Assembly: GCA_004352715.1 (NCBI GenBank)
Contig: SCFE01000050.1
Coordinates: 449,591 to 513,590 of the forward strand
Length of the DNA: 64,000 bases
DNA from: Hofstenia miamia
Taxonomy: Eukaryota; Xenacoelomorpha; Acoela
Direction: 5' to 3'
In this document: positions 50,855 through 62,529 of the stretch, one piece after another
How the letters are laid out: every line of letters begins with the position of its first letter
Position numbering within the stretch: position 1 is the stretch's first letter
Notes under the pieces: model-generated
Told to the model about the DNA's origin: nothing
The model's database searches: none
The model's input: only the letters and a program-made list of their open reading frames with translations
Translations under genes and position numbers: made by a program

Positions 50855-53114
50855 TTGTGTTCATCTCCTGAAAAAAGTTAATTTTAGAAGATGATTTATA
50901 AATGAGCTTAACGTATTAACCCCATAGTTTGCAGGTGGCCAAACATGTCCTTTATCTAAAGACATTAATTGCTGCATCGTTAATATATAATGTTTTATCG
51001 GCACTATTATTTCCACCACTATAGCGGGAGAAAACTTCCTTCACAAATAGCTATGTAATGGGATTTATAACAGTTATCAATATCAATATGTGTATCTCTA
51101 AAAATTAACAGTGCATTCATACAAAATTGCAATGGAGAGCGTCATAGTTCATAGGTTATGGAAACAATCTCATTTCACAATTAACTGATTGATGAAATAT
51201 TTTTTAAGCTTCAAAGAAATGTAATCAAAATCTCGGGGCTTTGTTGCCTACATTCTTCAACACAGTTACATAATGAAATAAAATATGTTATCAGTAATAT
51301 TCCAAGTAAAATAGCTTCTATAATGTCTAATGATCTATGGATTCCAAGAAATGAGGAAATGTTTTAGAACTCCCTGCCTAATGGATCATTTTACTTTGAT
51401 AAAAAAGAGTATTTACATAAATTCCCTTTAGAACTGCTACAACACAAAAGTCTACTCCAAAGCCCAAAGTGAGTCAACAAAATTTGATCAGAGTCCTCTG
51501 GTGAGAAAATGAACCTGACTAGGCCAAATTTATGTTTCTGATTCAGAAAAACGAATGCCTCCCGTTTATACAATGTAAAAAATGATCAAAATCCTTGCTA
51601 ACTAAGATTTACACGAAAGCCTCATATTACTCATGCAGTTACTGCATCCGTTCTAAGTTTCACAGCTAATAATTTCAAACCGACCCGTCTCATACTTTGC
51701 TGAAATGATTTAATCAAACGTGTATCCATCAAATTTGTATAAGCGCCAGTGAACACATGGGCTTAGAGTGGGATGGATATCTCGCTTTCAACACTTGCTT
51801 AAGTTAAAGTGCTCATTGAGCAACAGTGAATCTCTTCAAAATATTTCACTAAGTTTAACTATTTTTTTTTGCTTTAACCCTTTGATGCATATTTGGTTTA
51901 CAGGGCCCAATATTATTTTGGTTTCTACCGCGATGGAATTTGAATTTTTAATCCAATTCCTTATTGCATTGCGATGTATTAGATTGGAACTACAGCCTCT
52001 TTAGACAATTAAGGATTTCTAATAATCAGTCCAATAACAAAGTGATCAAAAAATATTATTACATTCAACCTATTTCGCATGTACTGGGAAAATGACGGTT
52101 CAACTAGAAAATCAGTATCAAATTTTATTTGAATGCACATATTGAATAATGATATCAGAAAATACTAATACATGTTTCAGAAAATTTATTTTTTATAGTT
52201 TGGATCTCTAAAGCCCCTAAATGTGATATGTATAATTTGGGAAAAAATTGTTTGGTATTTCTAAGGTTTTAAGGTAAATACAAATTGCTCCTAACCATCT
52301 TCTAGGCTAACCCTAAGTTTTTTTTAGAATAAAATATAAATTTTTGATAAAAATTTGCAAGACATGTTGTAACTAAGTTACAAAAACATCCTATTTTCAT
52401 ACCCCATGTAGCATCATTAATTGCAAAAATAATAAGTAACATGTTTTGTTGATTAGGTATAATAGAAAAATAATCATTAACTTTTTGTTTTATATTCATT
52501 TTCTTCAAGTTTCGGGCTTAAAAATCAATACATAGTTAAATTGATTTATAAAATTGTTTTATGTGTGCATGATTATTTTTATGTTTGATCTTATTTTATT
52601 ATAAAAGAACAGATATAAGTTGAATGCATTTTGAAGTTCTGTATGCTTCTTGATTCGTCAAAACTCGAACAATTCATAAAGTTTTCTGATGCGCCCCATA
52701 GATCAAAGTGGGTGGAGTTGACTCAATTCCAGCGCTGATTTGAGATTGCTATTCTCTTATTTTATAAAACAACATTAAAACCTTATTGCATATTAATTTG
52801 TTGAAGCTTACAATATAAATATTTTCGAAATTTGATTATAAAATTTTCAAACAAGCCTATTTGAAAATCTTGAAGTCGTGAGATATTCACATATCTATAT
52901 GAGTGGGAAATAATGTACTAAATTGACTTGCAGCGCTGAAGTAGCAAATATAAATATTTTTATGAACATTCTGATTTTCTCAATAAAATTTAAATTTTCT
53001 TCATATATTTATTAAGATCATGAGTTCTAAATCTAATGGCAGCAACAAATATTTTTTTGTAGATAGACTTTTAAAGCTCGGTGGAGTTGCAACATACGAA
53101 AAGACAGAGAGTAG
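50855..53114. other. AT-rich intergenic sequence
   Basis: Downstream of the receptor gene. No coding, RNA or repeat feature recognised. Confidence 0.5.
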
Positions 53115-53245
53115 CGACCAGGCTTGGAAACCGGTGGAAATTTTTGGACCGATCATACCTAACTCGAATGACATGTAGACTCGACCCGTCTTCCTAATTT
53201 CAAACCGACTGTACCCGACTTGCTCGTTTGGACCAGTAGACGGTT
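53115..53245. repeat. GACCCG-rich island
   Basis: Starts near CAGGCTTGGAAACCGG and contains ACTCGACCCGTC and CCGACTGTACCCGAC motifs. The base composition is unlike the surrounding AT-rich DNA. Comparable islands lie at 16190..16440, 25681..26035, 26495..26570, 27130..27270, 41020..41160 and 59940..59990. Confidence 0.4.
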
Positions 53246-53269
53246 TATTTAGTTAGAAGATTTTAATTT

Positions 53270-54120
53270 ATGTAACAGATGTCTATGATGCTTTAGAATA
53301 CAAATAATCTTCTTACTCTGTATATCTTTGATATCGCTAAAGCTTTTAACCGTGTACTCCATATTGTAATTCTTACCAACTTGTGTGGTTTTAGCATTGG
53401 TGGACCTCTCAGAAATTATAAATTCTTACTTAACGAATAGCACCCAACCCAATTAATAAATGTCAATGACATTTACTCTTCGACTATTCAAGTAACCACC
53501 TGGTACTTTCTACTTTATGATTTATAGTATTCATAAATGATATTTCACTTTGCTGCTCAACATTGCCAAATTATGACTTAAATCAAAAGGATCTTTTAAA
53601 TTTAGAAAAATTGTCCATTGAAAGCAATCTCGTTTCCATTTTGAACAGACTAAACTTATTTGCTTCTTCAAATATCAGTTAAACTCCTAGATCTAATATT
53701 TTATTCTCTACTCGCCAACTTGTCTATTCTGAACATGTTTTGGGCTTAGTTGTTGAAACTTTTTCTTGATCTAAGCATGCATGTATTGATGTATGCGATC
53801 CCTACTCTCAAAAGCGCAGAAGAGATTTTATATGATAAAAAGAAGCGTTCCTTGCAATATTCCCATTTGCATTAAGAAGAGTCATTATTTGTTCTTTAGC
53901 CACCCCTGTTTTGTTGTCCTCTAAAAGCTACATAAAACTGCTAGAAAAGTTCCAAAACAATGTCTTGACTAGGATTTTATTTAGCTCTGATTACTACAAC
54001 ATTCTTTAAAAAATTTTTCATCGAGATTTGAAGACCTCCTTCTATTCGATAAAATTGTTGATTAAAATTGCTATGACGATATCTTGAGCTTTACATCCAT
54101 TTTTTACCTAATATTTATGT
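53270..54120 (+). pseudogene. LINE reverse transcriptase relic, plus strand
   Basis: Heavily decayed reverse-transcriptase domain of a non-LTR retrotransposon. In order: FDIAKAFNRVLH (motif A, normally xDFSKAFDxVxH; the first Asp is retained), FINDI (after the missing GxPQGSxLGP block), then FASSNIS near 53665 and, near 53920, LLEKFQNNVLTRILF, the conserved C-terminal LExxQxxxTR segment. Several stops and frameshifts interrupt it. Its 3' side meets the 3' side of the minus-strand LINE at about 54.1 kb, so the two elements are tail to tail. Confidence 0.7.
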
Positions 54121-54159
54121 TTGGGAAGCAATGAAAACGTTTTCTTTAAATGTGAAGAG

Positions 54160-55330
54160 TCAACTACTCCAATCATCTATAAATTTTTTTGAGGTAACAT
54201 TGAAAGGGATATTACGTTTGAGTTTCTTAAATGTGAAGTTACAGGTTTTCAATTTGTTATTAATATTTATAGACCACTTTAAAGTGGAAGATATTTTAAT
54301 GCCCAGATCTTTGACATACGATGAGGCAGTGACATAAGGCATAACTGGGCTATAATCATCAGTCGGAGGTGGGATAATAAGCAACCGGAATTTAGAAAAT
54401 ATTAAAATGCATACCATTATTAATACACCAAGATTGTAACAAAGTGAAATCCGAGTTTAAAACAGCGACATTAGATGTTATAATTTTAAGATCATTAGCA
54501 AACAATAATGGTAAGCATTTAGAACAAATTTCAGGGAGGTCTTTGATGAAAATAAGAAACAGTACTGGCCCAAGGACCGAACCTTCTGGGACCCAACTAG
54601 TGAATGGTAACCGATCAGAGTGACTACCGTTTACAATGACCACTTGAGAAAGGCCAAATAAGTAAGAGCTGAGAAGTAATAATAACTTTTTATCAAACAA
54701 GTAAGATGTTAGTTTGTTAATCAGCAAGTAATGAGGCACTTTGTCAAAAGCTTTCCTGAAGTAACAATATAATGTAAAAGATGGTTCACCTGAATCAAAC
54801 GCATTGTAATATCGATCAAGAAAAGTTAACAATTGAGTCATTGTAGAACGTCTTTTTATAAAACCAAATTGTTTGTTAGAAAGGGTCTTCTTGACAATTG
54901 GGCACATATAATTAAACATAGGCTTTTCTAGAATCAATGCGAGATTTGGAAGTTGACTAATCGGTCTGTAGTTGGAGACCAACTTATTATTACCACTTTT
55001 TAACAAAGGATAGATATATAAAATTTTCCAATAGTTGGGGAAGCAACCGGTATTAAGAATATAATTAAACACATTCAGGATGAGAAGAGACAAAGGAACT
55101 GAAAAACGACATAAAAAGCTTGATGGTAGGTCATCAGGTCCACATCCAGCACTTTTTAGATTCTTCAATTGACCAATGATGTCATCTATGGTAATAGCAT
55201 TATCATCATATTGGCCTACTTCATGTATTTCTAATTCTGGAAGATGGGAAGCAGATGGCGTGAAAATGGATACAAAATATTTGTTGAACAAGTTAGCAAT
55301 GTGAAGATCACTGGAGGCGACAACATCCTT
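54160..55330 (-). pseudogene. LINE reverse transcriptase relic, minus strand, catalytic residues lost
   Basis: The longest real open segment in the window runs 55291..54392 on the minus strand. Seen in order: IIGQLKNLKSAGCGPDDLPS, SNYRPISQLPNL (motif 1), KQFGFIKRRST, LYCYFRKAFDKVPH (motif A; the catalytic Asp of the usual LDFxKAFD is Tyr), VPEGSVLGPVLFLIFIKDLP (motif B), LLFANDLKI (motif C; the first Asp of ADD is Asn) and LQSWCINNGMHFN. After a frameshift near 54395 the thumb-side segment continues as YVKDLGIKI to 54160. Loss of catalytic Asp in both A and C shows the enzyme is dead even where the frame is open. Confidence 0.9.
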
Positions 55331-55859
55331 CTAATACATAGGCTTAGGAATGACTGGTTTGTCAAAAAATCTAATGAGTTGACAGTATGACTTGTGACAA
55401 TGTATCAGCAACATTGTTAAAAAAAGTGCATTTATCAAGTTCTATGGATTGAAAAAAGTCTTTTATTGTATTTAAAGGAAAAATAGTTGCTTAAAGAAGA
55501 GCGTTGGAATTTACGTCGTTTTGAGGAACTAATATTGGACAGGTGAACAGTATGGGAAGGGAAATATGACGACAGAATGCATTTTTCTTCCGTTTGTGGG
55601 GAGTAAATAGTGCAATCAAGGAGAATAATTCATTGTACCAATACTTTACGTATTCTTGTGAAAAGTAAAAAGAAAAAAGTGATGTTCCAAAGGCAAGGGT
55701 AAAATCTGATTCATGAACTGAAGAATAGGAAAAATTTCTATTGTTACCTTTAAAATTGGAGACGAGATTAACATCAAATTGGAGTAAATCAAATTCTTGG
55801 GAGAAGCATAAAATAGTATGATCGGGAGAAGGAAATCGAATTGGAAACTACATCACAAA

Positions 55860-56460
55860 CAATAAGTTCGAAATTAGAGAAAACTAGATCCAGAGTATTG
55901 TCACAAGAGTGAGTAGGAAAATCAATCAACTGTTCGAATTGATTATCAAGAAAGTGATCAATGATGGAATCATCAAATTGATTAGGGGAGCTATGAGATG
56001 CCCAATCAATATTAGGAAGGTGGGAATCATCAAAAACATATTTTATCAGGTTATCAGAAGAGACTGAATGACTAAGGCTGAAAGGGCATCCAAAGTTGAA
56101 AGCAAAATCAAGAGCTTAAATTATGTTTTCAAAAGGTAAAAACTGCTACTATGAGGCGGAATATAGAGACAAAGTAATAAAACTGCTTGAGTTTAAGGTC
56201 GATGATGGTACCACAGATGAAATCAACGTTTGAGTCAAAAGGAATCTGGTAGGATGAGAGTTCAGAAGTGACAAAAATAATGAAACCACCATGATCGATA
56301 GAGGAAGATCTGTCACATCTAGCTGCTGACTAAATAGTGGGGACAGTAAAATTGAAGCTTGTACGCTATCATCAAACCAGGTCTCTCTTAGCAAAATGAT
56401 ATTGCTGTTGAAGCGAGTGATATAAGAATATAGATCTAAGCAACGTTTGATATTTAACAA
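55860..56460 (-). pseudogene. LINE endonuclease (APE-type) relic
   Basis: This domain nicks genomic target DNA to prime reverse transcription. Seen: NSNIILLRETWFDDSV near 56400, containing the metal-binding Glu of the xETW motif; SHLPNIDWAS where families show GDFNxPxIDW, so the GDFN Asp/Asn block has decayed; PTHSCDNTLDLVFSN near 55900..55870, the conserved C-terminal LDLVFSN strand. Frameshifts separate the pieces. Confidence 0.75.
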
Positions 56461-56837
56461 GCTCTGACAATTAGTGTAGAGAAAATTAAGAGAACAGGCT
56501 TTAAGAATAGGTAGTCATTGAGAAAAACCAACAGATTTAGTATGATCAAAAAAAGAGCCATCCTTATAAAGTTTAAGGTTCCTGATTTTTAAACGAGACT
56601 TGCCACAACCATCAAATCATAACGAAATTTCAAAAGTTATTTCCCCACAATACGATCGGCAGGACTTAATTCCGGTTTAAAAACACTTTGAATCCATTAA
56701 AATTTTTAAGCAGTTAACAACGGGATATGATGCATCTCTTTAGCAATTGAAAGCCGACGTCAAGTATAATTGGTCTTGAAAAATTATGGCGGGGCTTACC
56801 TATTCATGTTCTTGAAAAGTAAGAATTCAAAACTAAA

Positions 56838-57028
56838 AAATTGTAGAAATGAAGAAACGATTGTTAAATCATGTTCCAGCGATTTAGAAAGACTGTAGGA
56901 ACCACCTGAATGTTCAGGTACACCGGAAAGTAATATCCTTTGCTTAAAAGGATTATTAGAAGAATCAGACATGTTAGCTTTCAAGTTTCGATCAGGCTTC
57001 GTTTTGTCTAGAAATAATTTGATTGCAT
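56838..57028. repeat. 191-bp duplication flanking a 21-N gap, copy 1
   Basis: The same 191 bases recur at 57050..57240 on the other side of 21 Ns. The duplication falls inside LINE ORF1 and artificially breaks it. Confidence 0.92.
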
Positions 57029-57049
57029 NNNNNNNNNNNNNNNNNNNNN

Positions 57050-57240
57050 AAATTGTAGAAATGAAGAAACGATTGTTAAATCATGTTCCAGCGATTTAGA
57101 AAGACTGTAGGAACCACCTGAATGTTCAGGTACACCGGAAAGTAATATCCTTTGCTTAAAAGGATTATTAGAAGAATCAGACATGTTAGCTTTCAAGTTT
57201 CGATCAGGCTTCGTTTTGTCTAGAAATAATTTGATTGCAT
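57050..57240. repeat. 191-bp duplication flanking a 21-N gap, copy 2
   Basis: Second copy of 56838..57028; unmerged contig overlap. Confidence 0.92.
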
Positions 57241-57829
57241 CAATTTTAGATTTGAGATCATGAATCATAACTTGAGTATCAGCATGAATTGATTCTAGCT
57301 TGGCTAATTCGGATGAAAAAGCATGCTTGGCAGCATCTGCAAATAGATTTCTTTTCATTTGGAAAAGAACATTAAAAAGTGTCGATAATATTGAAGAATT
57401 GGCACAATACAGTTCTGGCAAATACCACATTTCTTTAAAAGGTATGATACACCAAGTTAGCACATATAAATTTATTAACATCATTAGATATGTTGCATGT
57501 TGACCACACCAAACTGGACTCATTAGAAATAACAATGTCTTTAATCATTAGTAAGCAAAACCGACCGTTTTGTTTGAAATCAACTAATTAGTTCACAATG
57601 TATTATATGTTTGAATTCGGGATATTGTTGATCACTCAGGCCATTGAAATTTACTGATACCAGTTTCACTGCACTGCAGCCTGGGATAACAAGATACTGG
57701 GAGCATAAATGAGAAAACTGGTACCACGGTTTTCAAACTACTACTCATATTATTTGCCAAAATAGAAGTTATGCCGCGGGAGCATGATACCAAAAAATGT
57801 AATGAGACTTTGACCAATAAAATTCTAGT

Positions 57830-58700
57830 CCTCTCTCAAGCGAAGCGCTAAAAACTATCACAAAAAAGCTTCTTCGAAGTAGTTATCATTAAAGATCGTT
57901 GATCCGCTAACAGGAAATGCACCCTTACCACAGGACAGTCTTGTTTTTGGAACCATAATTTGGCCTCGATATTTACAGTAACGAGGATGATCACCGGGCA
58001 TTGAAGGTAGCAATAGTTCGGAGATGTATGTGGGTGCCATACCATTTAATGATTTGCACACGAGAAACGATATTTTATAATGGATCCTTTGTTTAACTGG
58101 GAGCCAATGAAGCTCAGTAAGAGCTGGAATTTATGTGATCTGAGCGACACAGCTTGAAAACAAAACGAGCAAACCTATTTTGAATCTTCTGAAGTTTGTT
58201 AATCAGAGTCTGGGTACATCCTCTAAGATTAGAGTTATATTGGTCAAGACGAGATGCTATGATAGCTTGAATTTGTACGCGAGATGAATTCGTCAGAGAC
58301 GATTTAAATGAAAATTTCATGATTTTACGATTTTTGACACAAGTGACTTCATATTTTGGTTAGTATCCATAACCAAGCCTAAATTTTTTAGGTCATCTGA
58401 GGGTTCTATTTAGCAGCCAACATGAAAATTCGGAAATGATGTAATTAATGATAGTCTCCGACCAGTTCCAAGCCACATAAATTCAGTTTTATTAATATCA
58501 TTTGAAAGCATTCATTCGACCAAATCATAAATAATCTGTTCAGCGAGGTGGATAGTGGGAACAACGTCAGTGTGAATGACGCCAAATCCCCAAAAGATGG
58601 CCCAACACCAAGAGTATACAATGGAAACAGCATATAACCCATTATTGATCCCTGCTGCACTCCATATTGGTTTACTTCTGAATAGGACATATTTTCAGCT
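57830..58700 (-). pseudogene. CR1/L2-like LINE 3' fragment (reverse transcriptase C-terminal part)
   Basis: A 5'-truncated LINE on the minus strand. Seen in order: NQYGVQQGSIMGY near 58665 (motif B, normally GVPQGSxLGP), a frame-broken stretch where the YADD box should be, then from 58320 FKSSLTNSSRVQIQ, IIASRLDQYNSNLRG, LINKLQKIQNRFARFVF and DHI, and from 58061 CKSLNGMAPTYISELLLP, MVPKTRLSCGKGAFPVSGS. The RLDxxNSxLxG, LQxxQNxxAR and LxGxAPxYLxELL signatures are typical of the L2/CR1 group. It lies just upstream of the two-ORF LINE and is a separate element. Confidence 0.85.
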
Positions 58701-59059
58701 ATTCACACGCGACTTTCTTTTTATCTGAAACTAACTTGCTAAATGCTAACAAACTCTGTTTTTAAGTGAGATTTTCGAGTAGTTTCACCGATTTCTTCGT
58801 AGTTGCTTTAGCTCGATAACTACCTGCATTTTTTCATTGTTGCCATTTGTTGAAGCACTCTGCAAATTTATCATTTCCTTGTATTATATTGTTATCGAAT
58901 GAATGGTTAATTTTCAGCAGATGAACAGAACTTGAATTTTTTATTATATAAATTTGAAATAAATGTTGCGTAACTTAGAAGTGTTGTTTTGATGTTCGCC
59001 CTATTATTATATGGCTCTTTACATACGTCGTTTATTGGGGAAGGGGTTGCAAAATTCTT

Positions 59060-59540
59060 ATTTTCTTTAATAATGGTCAAATCGCTTTGAAAACTGGCAG
59101 GTAGCTTCTCTTAACATAGAACATTAAGCACTCATAGTAATATTGCACATTGACAATATATTTTTGCTGACGTCAGCATTTTCAACACAAGTTCAGCAAA
59201 ATATGCAATTTCTTATAAGATTGTACTGATAAAATGAGTCGATGCAATTTTGTTCTATCTTCCTACCTGTGATTCAAACTGTCCTGCACAATAACTTTAT
59301 TCCACCTTTGCTACCGAAGTTGTAACAAAAGATTCATCATGAGAATTATGAAACAAAAAAATTTCAGTGCAAAAATACCATAGTAATACCCTCTGACAAA
59401 ATGTCTATAAATTTTATTTTGTTTAGAGATATTGACACAATTTTTCAGAAAATGGGTAAAATTACATTTAATGCGATGAAAGCTATTCTCAACTTTGATT
59501 TATTTTAAGATATGGCCTTGGGGCTGTGATTCCAATACAA
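59060..59540 (+). repeat. Dispersed repeat family, copy 2 (about 0.5 kb)
   Basis: Diverged copy of 33095..33600, same orientation. The family type is unknown. Confidence 0.75.
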
Positions 59541-61766
59541 ATTGGAATAATAATTATGGAATTAGCCTGCACTCTAAACAGATATCGATCTCTTATGGTG
59601 AAAACGGTTAAAATTTGAAAAAAAACATGATTATGGAGTGCAATATAGTATTCAAGGCAGCTTAGCTTAATCTCAATGAAGATTAGATTTGAAAGCAACA
59701 ACATCACCTAACAAACAAAAATATGTGTTTTCGCACATAAGGGGCTAGCCAGTAGTAGGAAAATTAAATGCTTTGCTATGAATTAGTTGTTCTGTGGAAA
59801 ACAGCTGCATGTAACACACGGTTCAAACATTCAATGTAGCTTTAAACCTATACATGTAATCAATAATTAATGTTAACGTTATTGAATGACCCAATTTAAA
59901 GAAAAAACTTCAACAAGACCCAATCTTGAGCTGACTAAAAATTGATGGAAACCAACCTGCGGCTCGGATCGACCCGTTTTCACTTCTGGTCACAACCGAA
60001 AGTTATTTTACAACGTGAACAAAAATGTGACCCTGCTCTATCCTGCTGTATTTTTAAATTTTGAAGTTCGTGTGTTATTAGCGAAAATATTTTTAAAAAT
60101 CTTGAAGAAACAATCACAGTTTGCATTAAATCCCTATGTAGTATAAGTCTAAGTACTACTTTAANAACATTTCATTCAAAATGACTATGTTTCTCATTCA
60201 TAGTTTCAGTTAAGATGTCAAATACAAACACGCAGGGGTGGACAATTTTTAATTGGAANNNNNNNNNNNNNNNNNNNNNGTTTGCATTAAATCGCTATGT
60301 AGTATAAGTCTAAGTACTACTTTAAATCCCTTCCAGTGTATGCAGATAAAATTTGCCTCAGTGATATTTCCAATGTTGAATAATGTTTTAGCACAACTAA
60401 ATGATATCTTGCTATTAATAATCAATTTGGTACAAAAAACTAAATTTGAGAATTTTTCATTACGAAAAAATATACTTTTAAAGGTACAATGGGCGTAAAT
60501 TTACAAAAATGAAGTTTTTTTGTAAACAGAATATTAAAAATTTCTATTTAAAAATTACATTACAAAATCATTGATGACAATGGAAATTCAACGTTTCGTG
60601 TTGTTATGCAACAATGTAAACACTATTTATAACATATTTGTCTCGATTTTCCTATTAAAATTTCTCATTTTGCATTTTCAAAAATGATTGAATTATAATT
60701 GAAAGTATCCCACTTTATGCAATGTCATTTGAAAATGTGGGAATAGCAAAATATAGAAATTGCATGTCATATTTAGGATAATATAGAATCATATATGCGC
60801 TTGGTTTATTGAGTTTACTCAAAGGGTCAGCAATTACTACTTTGCAAACCCCTTTTTCTAGGATTTTGTCATACTAAGATGCATACATCCACAAAAATAG
60901 ACAAATAGGTTCATATAGTTTGTTAAAGAACTAATAAAATTTGTTCAATAGATTTTACCCTAACGTCTGCAATACCCTTAAATGTAATTTTTTAAGGGTC
61001 GAGTATGCTTTTAAGATATAGCTATGTTTATTAAATTAATAGATAATATAATTTAATGATGATGAAGAAGATTTTTGCAACCTTTAAATATAAATTTTAA
61101 CAATCTAGCAGCAATTTCATTTGCACCATATTGCTATTTAGCATAATACTTGCTGGACAAGTTGCTTGTATTAATTGAATAGATATTAATACATTTCTAA
61201 AATTCGATATAGTTGCGCACAAAGTCGCCTGTTGATTAAACTTCTTAAAATTGGAAGATTTTTTATAAAAAGCAATTCGAATTCACGGTTAAGAACCTAT
61301 ATATTTGTCCTCCACGATTGAGGGTAAAGATAAAATGTCAGTTCATTAGGAGGCACATAACGACCGTATATTAAAATCATTTTAACACAGGCTTTTTGCA
61401 ATCAGTAGCCCGAATTTCGAAGAAAAATTTGACATAACTTCTTGCGATTCTTCGTTGCTATTTTCATTGAAGCATCACACTGGTACTCAGCGTCGAAAAA
61501 AGATTAATTTTTTCTCATTTTTTCAAATAATCACATCAAGCGGAGGGGAAGAACTTATACTCTTTTAATGGAGGATCATTCACCAACCACATTTTGCCAA
61601 ACAATAAATGAACTTTGTAATTCCTTAGTATTTTCAGTAAAGATGGATAGAATTTGTGACGAATTAAAAAAAAAATAGAATGCTATTGTTGTGCAAGCAT
61701 CACACATTAACGGTTAAACAATGTTAAAATTTGATTAAGGTCGAACGAAGTTTTGGGGTAACAATG
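59541..61766. other. AT-rich sequence between LINE remnants
   Basis: Contains a GACCCG-type island near 59.95 kb and the N-bearing join at 60.1-60.3 kb. Nothing else recognised. Confidence 0.5.
60121..60325. repeat. 45-bp repeat around N-containing join
   Basis: TTTGCATTAAATC followed by CTATGTAGTATAAGTCTAAG occurs at 60121..60165 and 60281..60325 with one mismatch. A single N lies at 60166 and 21 Ns at 60259..60279. The 92-base insert between the Ns may be misplaced. Confidence 0.8.
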
Positions 61767-62330
61767 TTACAGTAGGTTACTGTAAATTTTCATTTCATTG
61801 GTAGAGATGATATTGTCTCCGGTATCAGTATAAGTTCCTAGATTTATCAATGTCTCATTAAGTATATTAGCTATCTTTTGTTGATCATATGTGATTTCAT
61901 TTTTATCCTGTGATGATGTGATCTCTGAAGAATTTTTATTGTTGAAAAATTTCGATATAAATCTCCATTTTTGCGTAATGCTTTTGTTTTCAAATCGTAA
62001 TTTCAATAAATTGTGTAAATCTCTTTTTGCATTTGTTCCTAATATATTTATGCTTGGTAAAATTTCATTTGATAACCATTGCTTCCATTTAAGTAATTCA
62101 TTTTGATTCGTATTCTTTTTACCTTTCTCTAATAGACATTAAAGATACATTAAAAAGATAGTTTAATTTTTTAGTAATAACTTCCAATTTTTCATTTGCA
62201 GTTGTCAAATTATAAAATAATTTCCAATCTAAGCAATATAACTGATTTAGTACAGTATTTTCGTCGTAATTAATTCTGGAATGAAGGTAGTGATATTCAA
62301 TTTCTAATTATCTAGCCTTATCTCTTTCTT
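61767..62330 (-). pseudogene. LINE ORF2 linker relic (between endonuclease and RT)
   Basis: Minus-strand reading: SRINYDENTVLNQL, LDWKLFYNLTTANEKLEVIT, then after a stop LLKLRFENKSITQKWRFISK and QKIANILNETLINLGTYT. The last piece matches the IANxFNxxFxNVG segment that precedes the reverse transcriptase in many LINEs, and the first the xxYDxxxFLxxLxxxDW segment. One internal stop (62113..62111) and a frame change are present. It ends abruptly at the junction with a plus-strand LINE tail. Confidence 0.6.
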
Positions 62331-62334
62331 TTAG

Positions 62335-62529
62335 ATTGCGCATTTTCTTAAAAATTCATTGTTAAACTCAACAATTGAACTATGGAATAACTTACGAATT
62401 AAAATGAAACGAATCAAAAGTCGCAGGAAATTTAAACGTCAAATCAATGACTACATCCGTAAGCAATATATCCCTAAAATCGGTTCTACGTCATGGAAAG
62501 GATTTCAGTTTTTCAAAAGATATCATTAG
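62335..62529 (+). pseudogene. LINE reverse transcriptase C-terminal tail, plus strand
   Basis: This open reading from 62335 to a TAG contains NSTIELWNNL, RIKSRRKFKRQINDYI and ends KGFQFFKRYH. The pattern NSxIxLWNxLPxxIRxxxSxxxFKxxLxxYL is the usual end of LINE ORF2. It begins almost exactly where the minus-strand linker piece ends, so the two may be halves of one element inverted at insertion. Confidence 0.5.

Larger units (their letters stand above)
56550..57540 (-). pseudogene. LINE ORF1 (nucleic-acid-binding protein) relic
   Basis: ORF1 proteins bind element RNA and act as chaperones. Seen on the minus strand: a possible degraded PHD-like zinc finger near 57540..57420 (scattered Cys, CGICQNC in one frame); a coiled-coil-like stretch (SSELAKLESIHADTQVMIHD, then LKSKIDAIKLFLD); an RRM-like start QRILLSGVPE near 57160; and after frame breaks near 56660 the typical ORF1 end (VFLNRN, IVGK, KIRNLKLYKDG-like pieces in different frames). 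It is interrupted by frameshifts and by the assembly duplication at 56838..57240. Confidence 0.65.
54140..57600 (-). mobile_element. Two-ORF LINE retrotransposon, degenerate (jockey/CR1-like)
   Basis: Reading on the minus strand, the order is an ORF1 relic (57540..56550), an apurinic-type endonuclease (56460..55860), a linker, then a reverse transcriptase (55330..54160). This is the standard order for LINEs of the jockey/CR1 assemblage. The 3' portion (RT C-terminus and 3'UTR) is missing, cut near 54.14 kb. A 191-bp segment of ORF1 is duplicated across a 21-N gap, which is an assembly effect. The clade cannot be fixed without alignment. Confidence 0.85.

Noticed and set aside
54131-54337. Plus-strand open frame at the LINE junction
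   Set aside because: It is antisense to the minus-strand LINE thumb segment.
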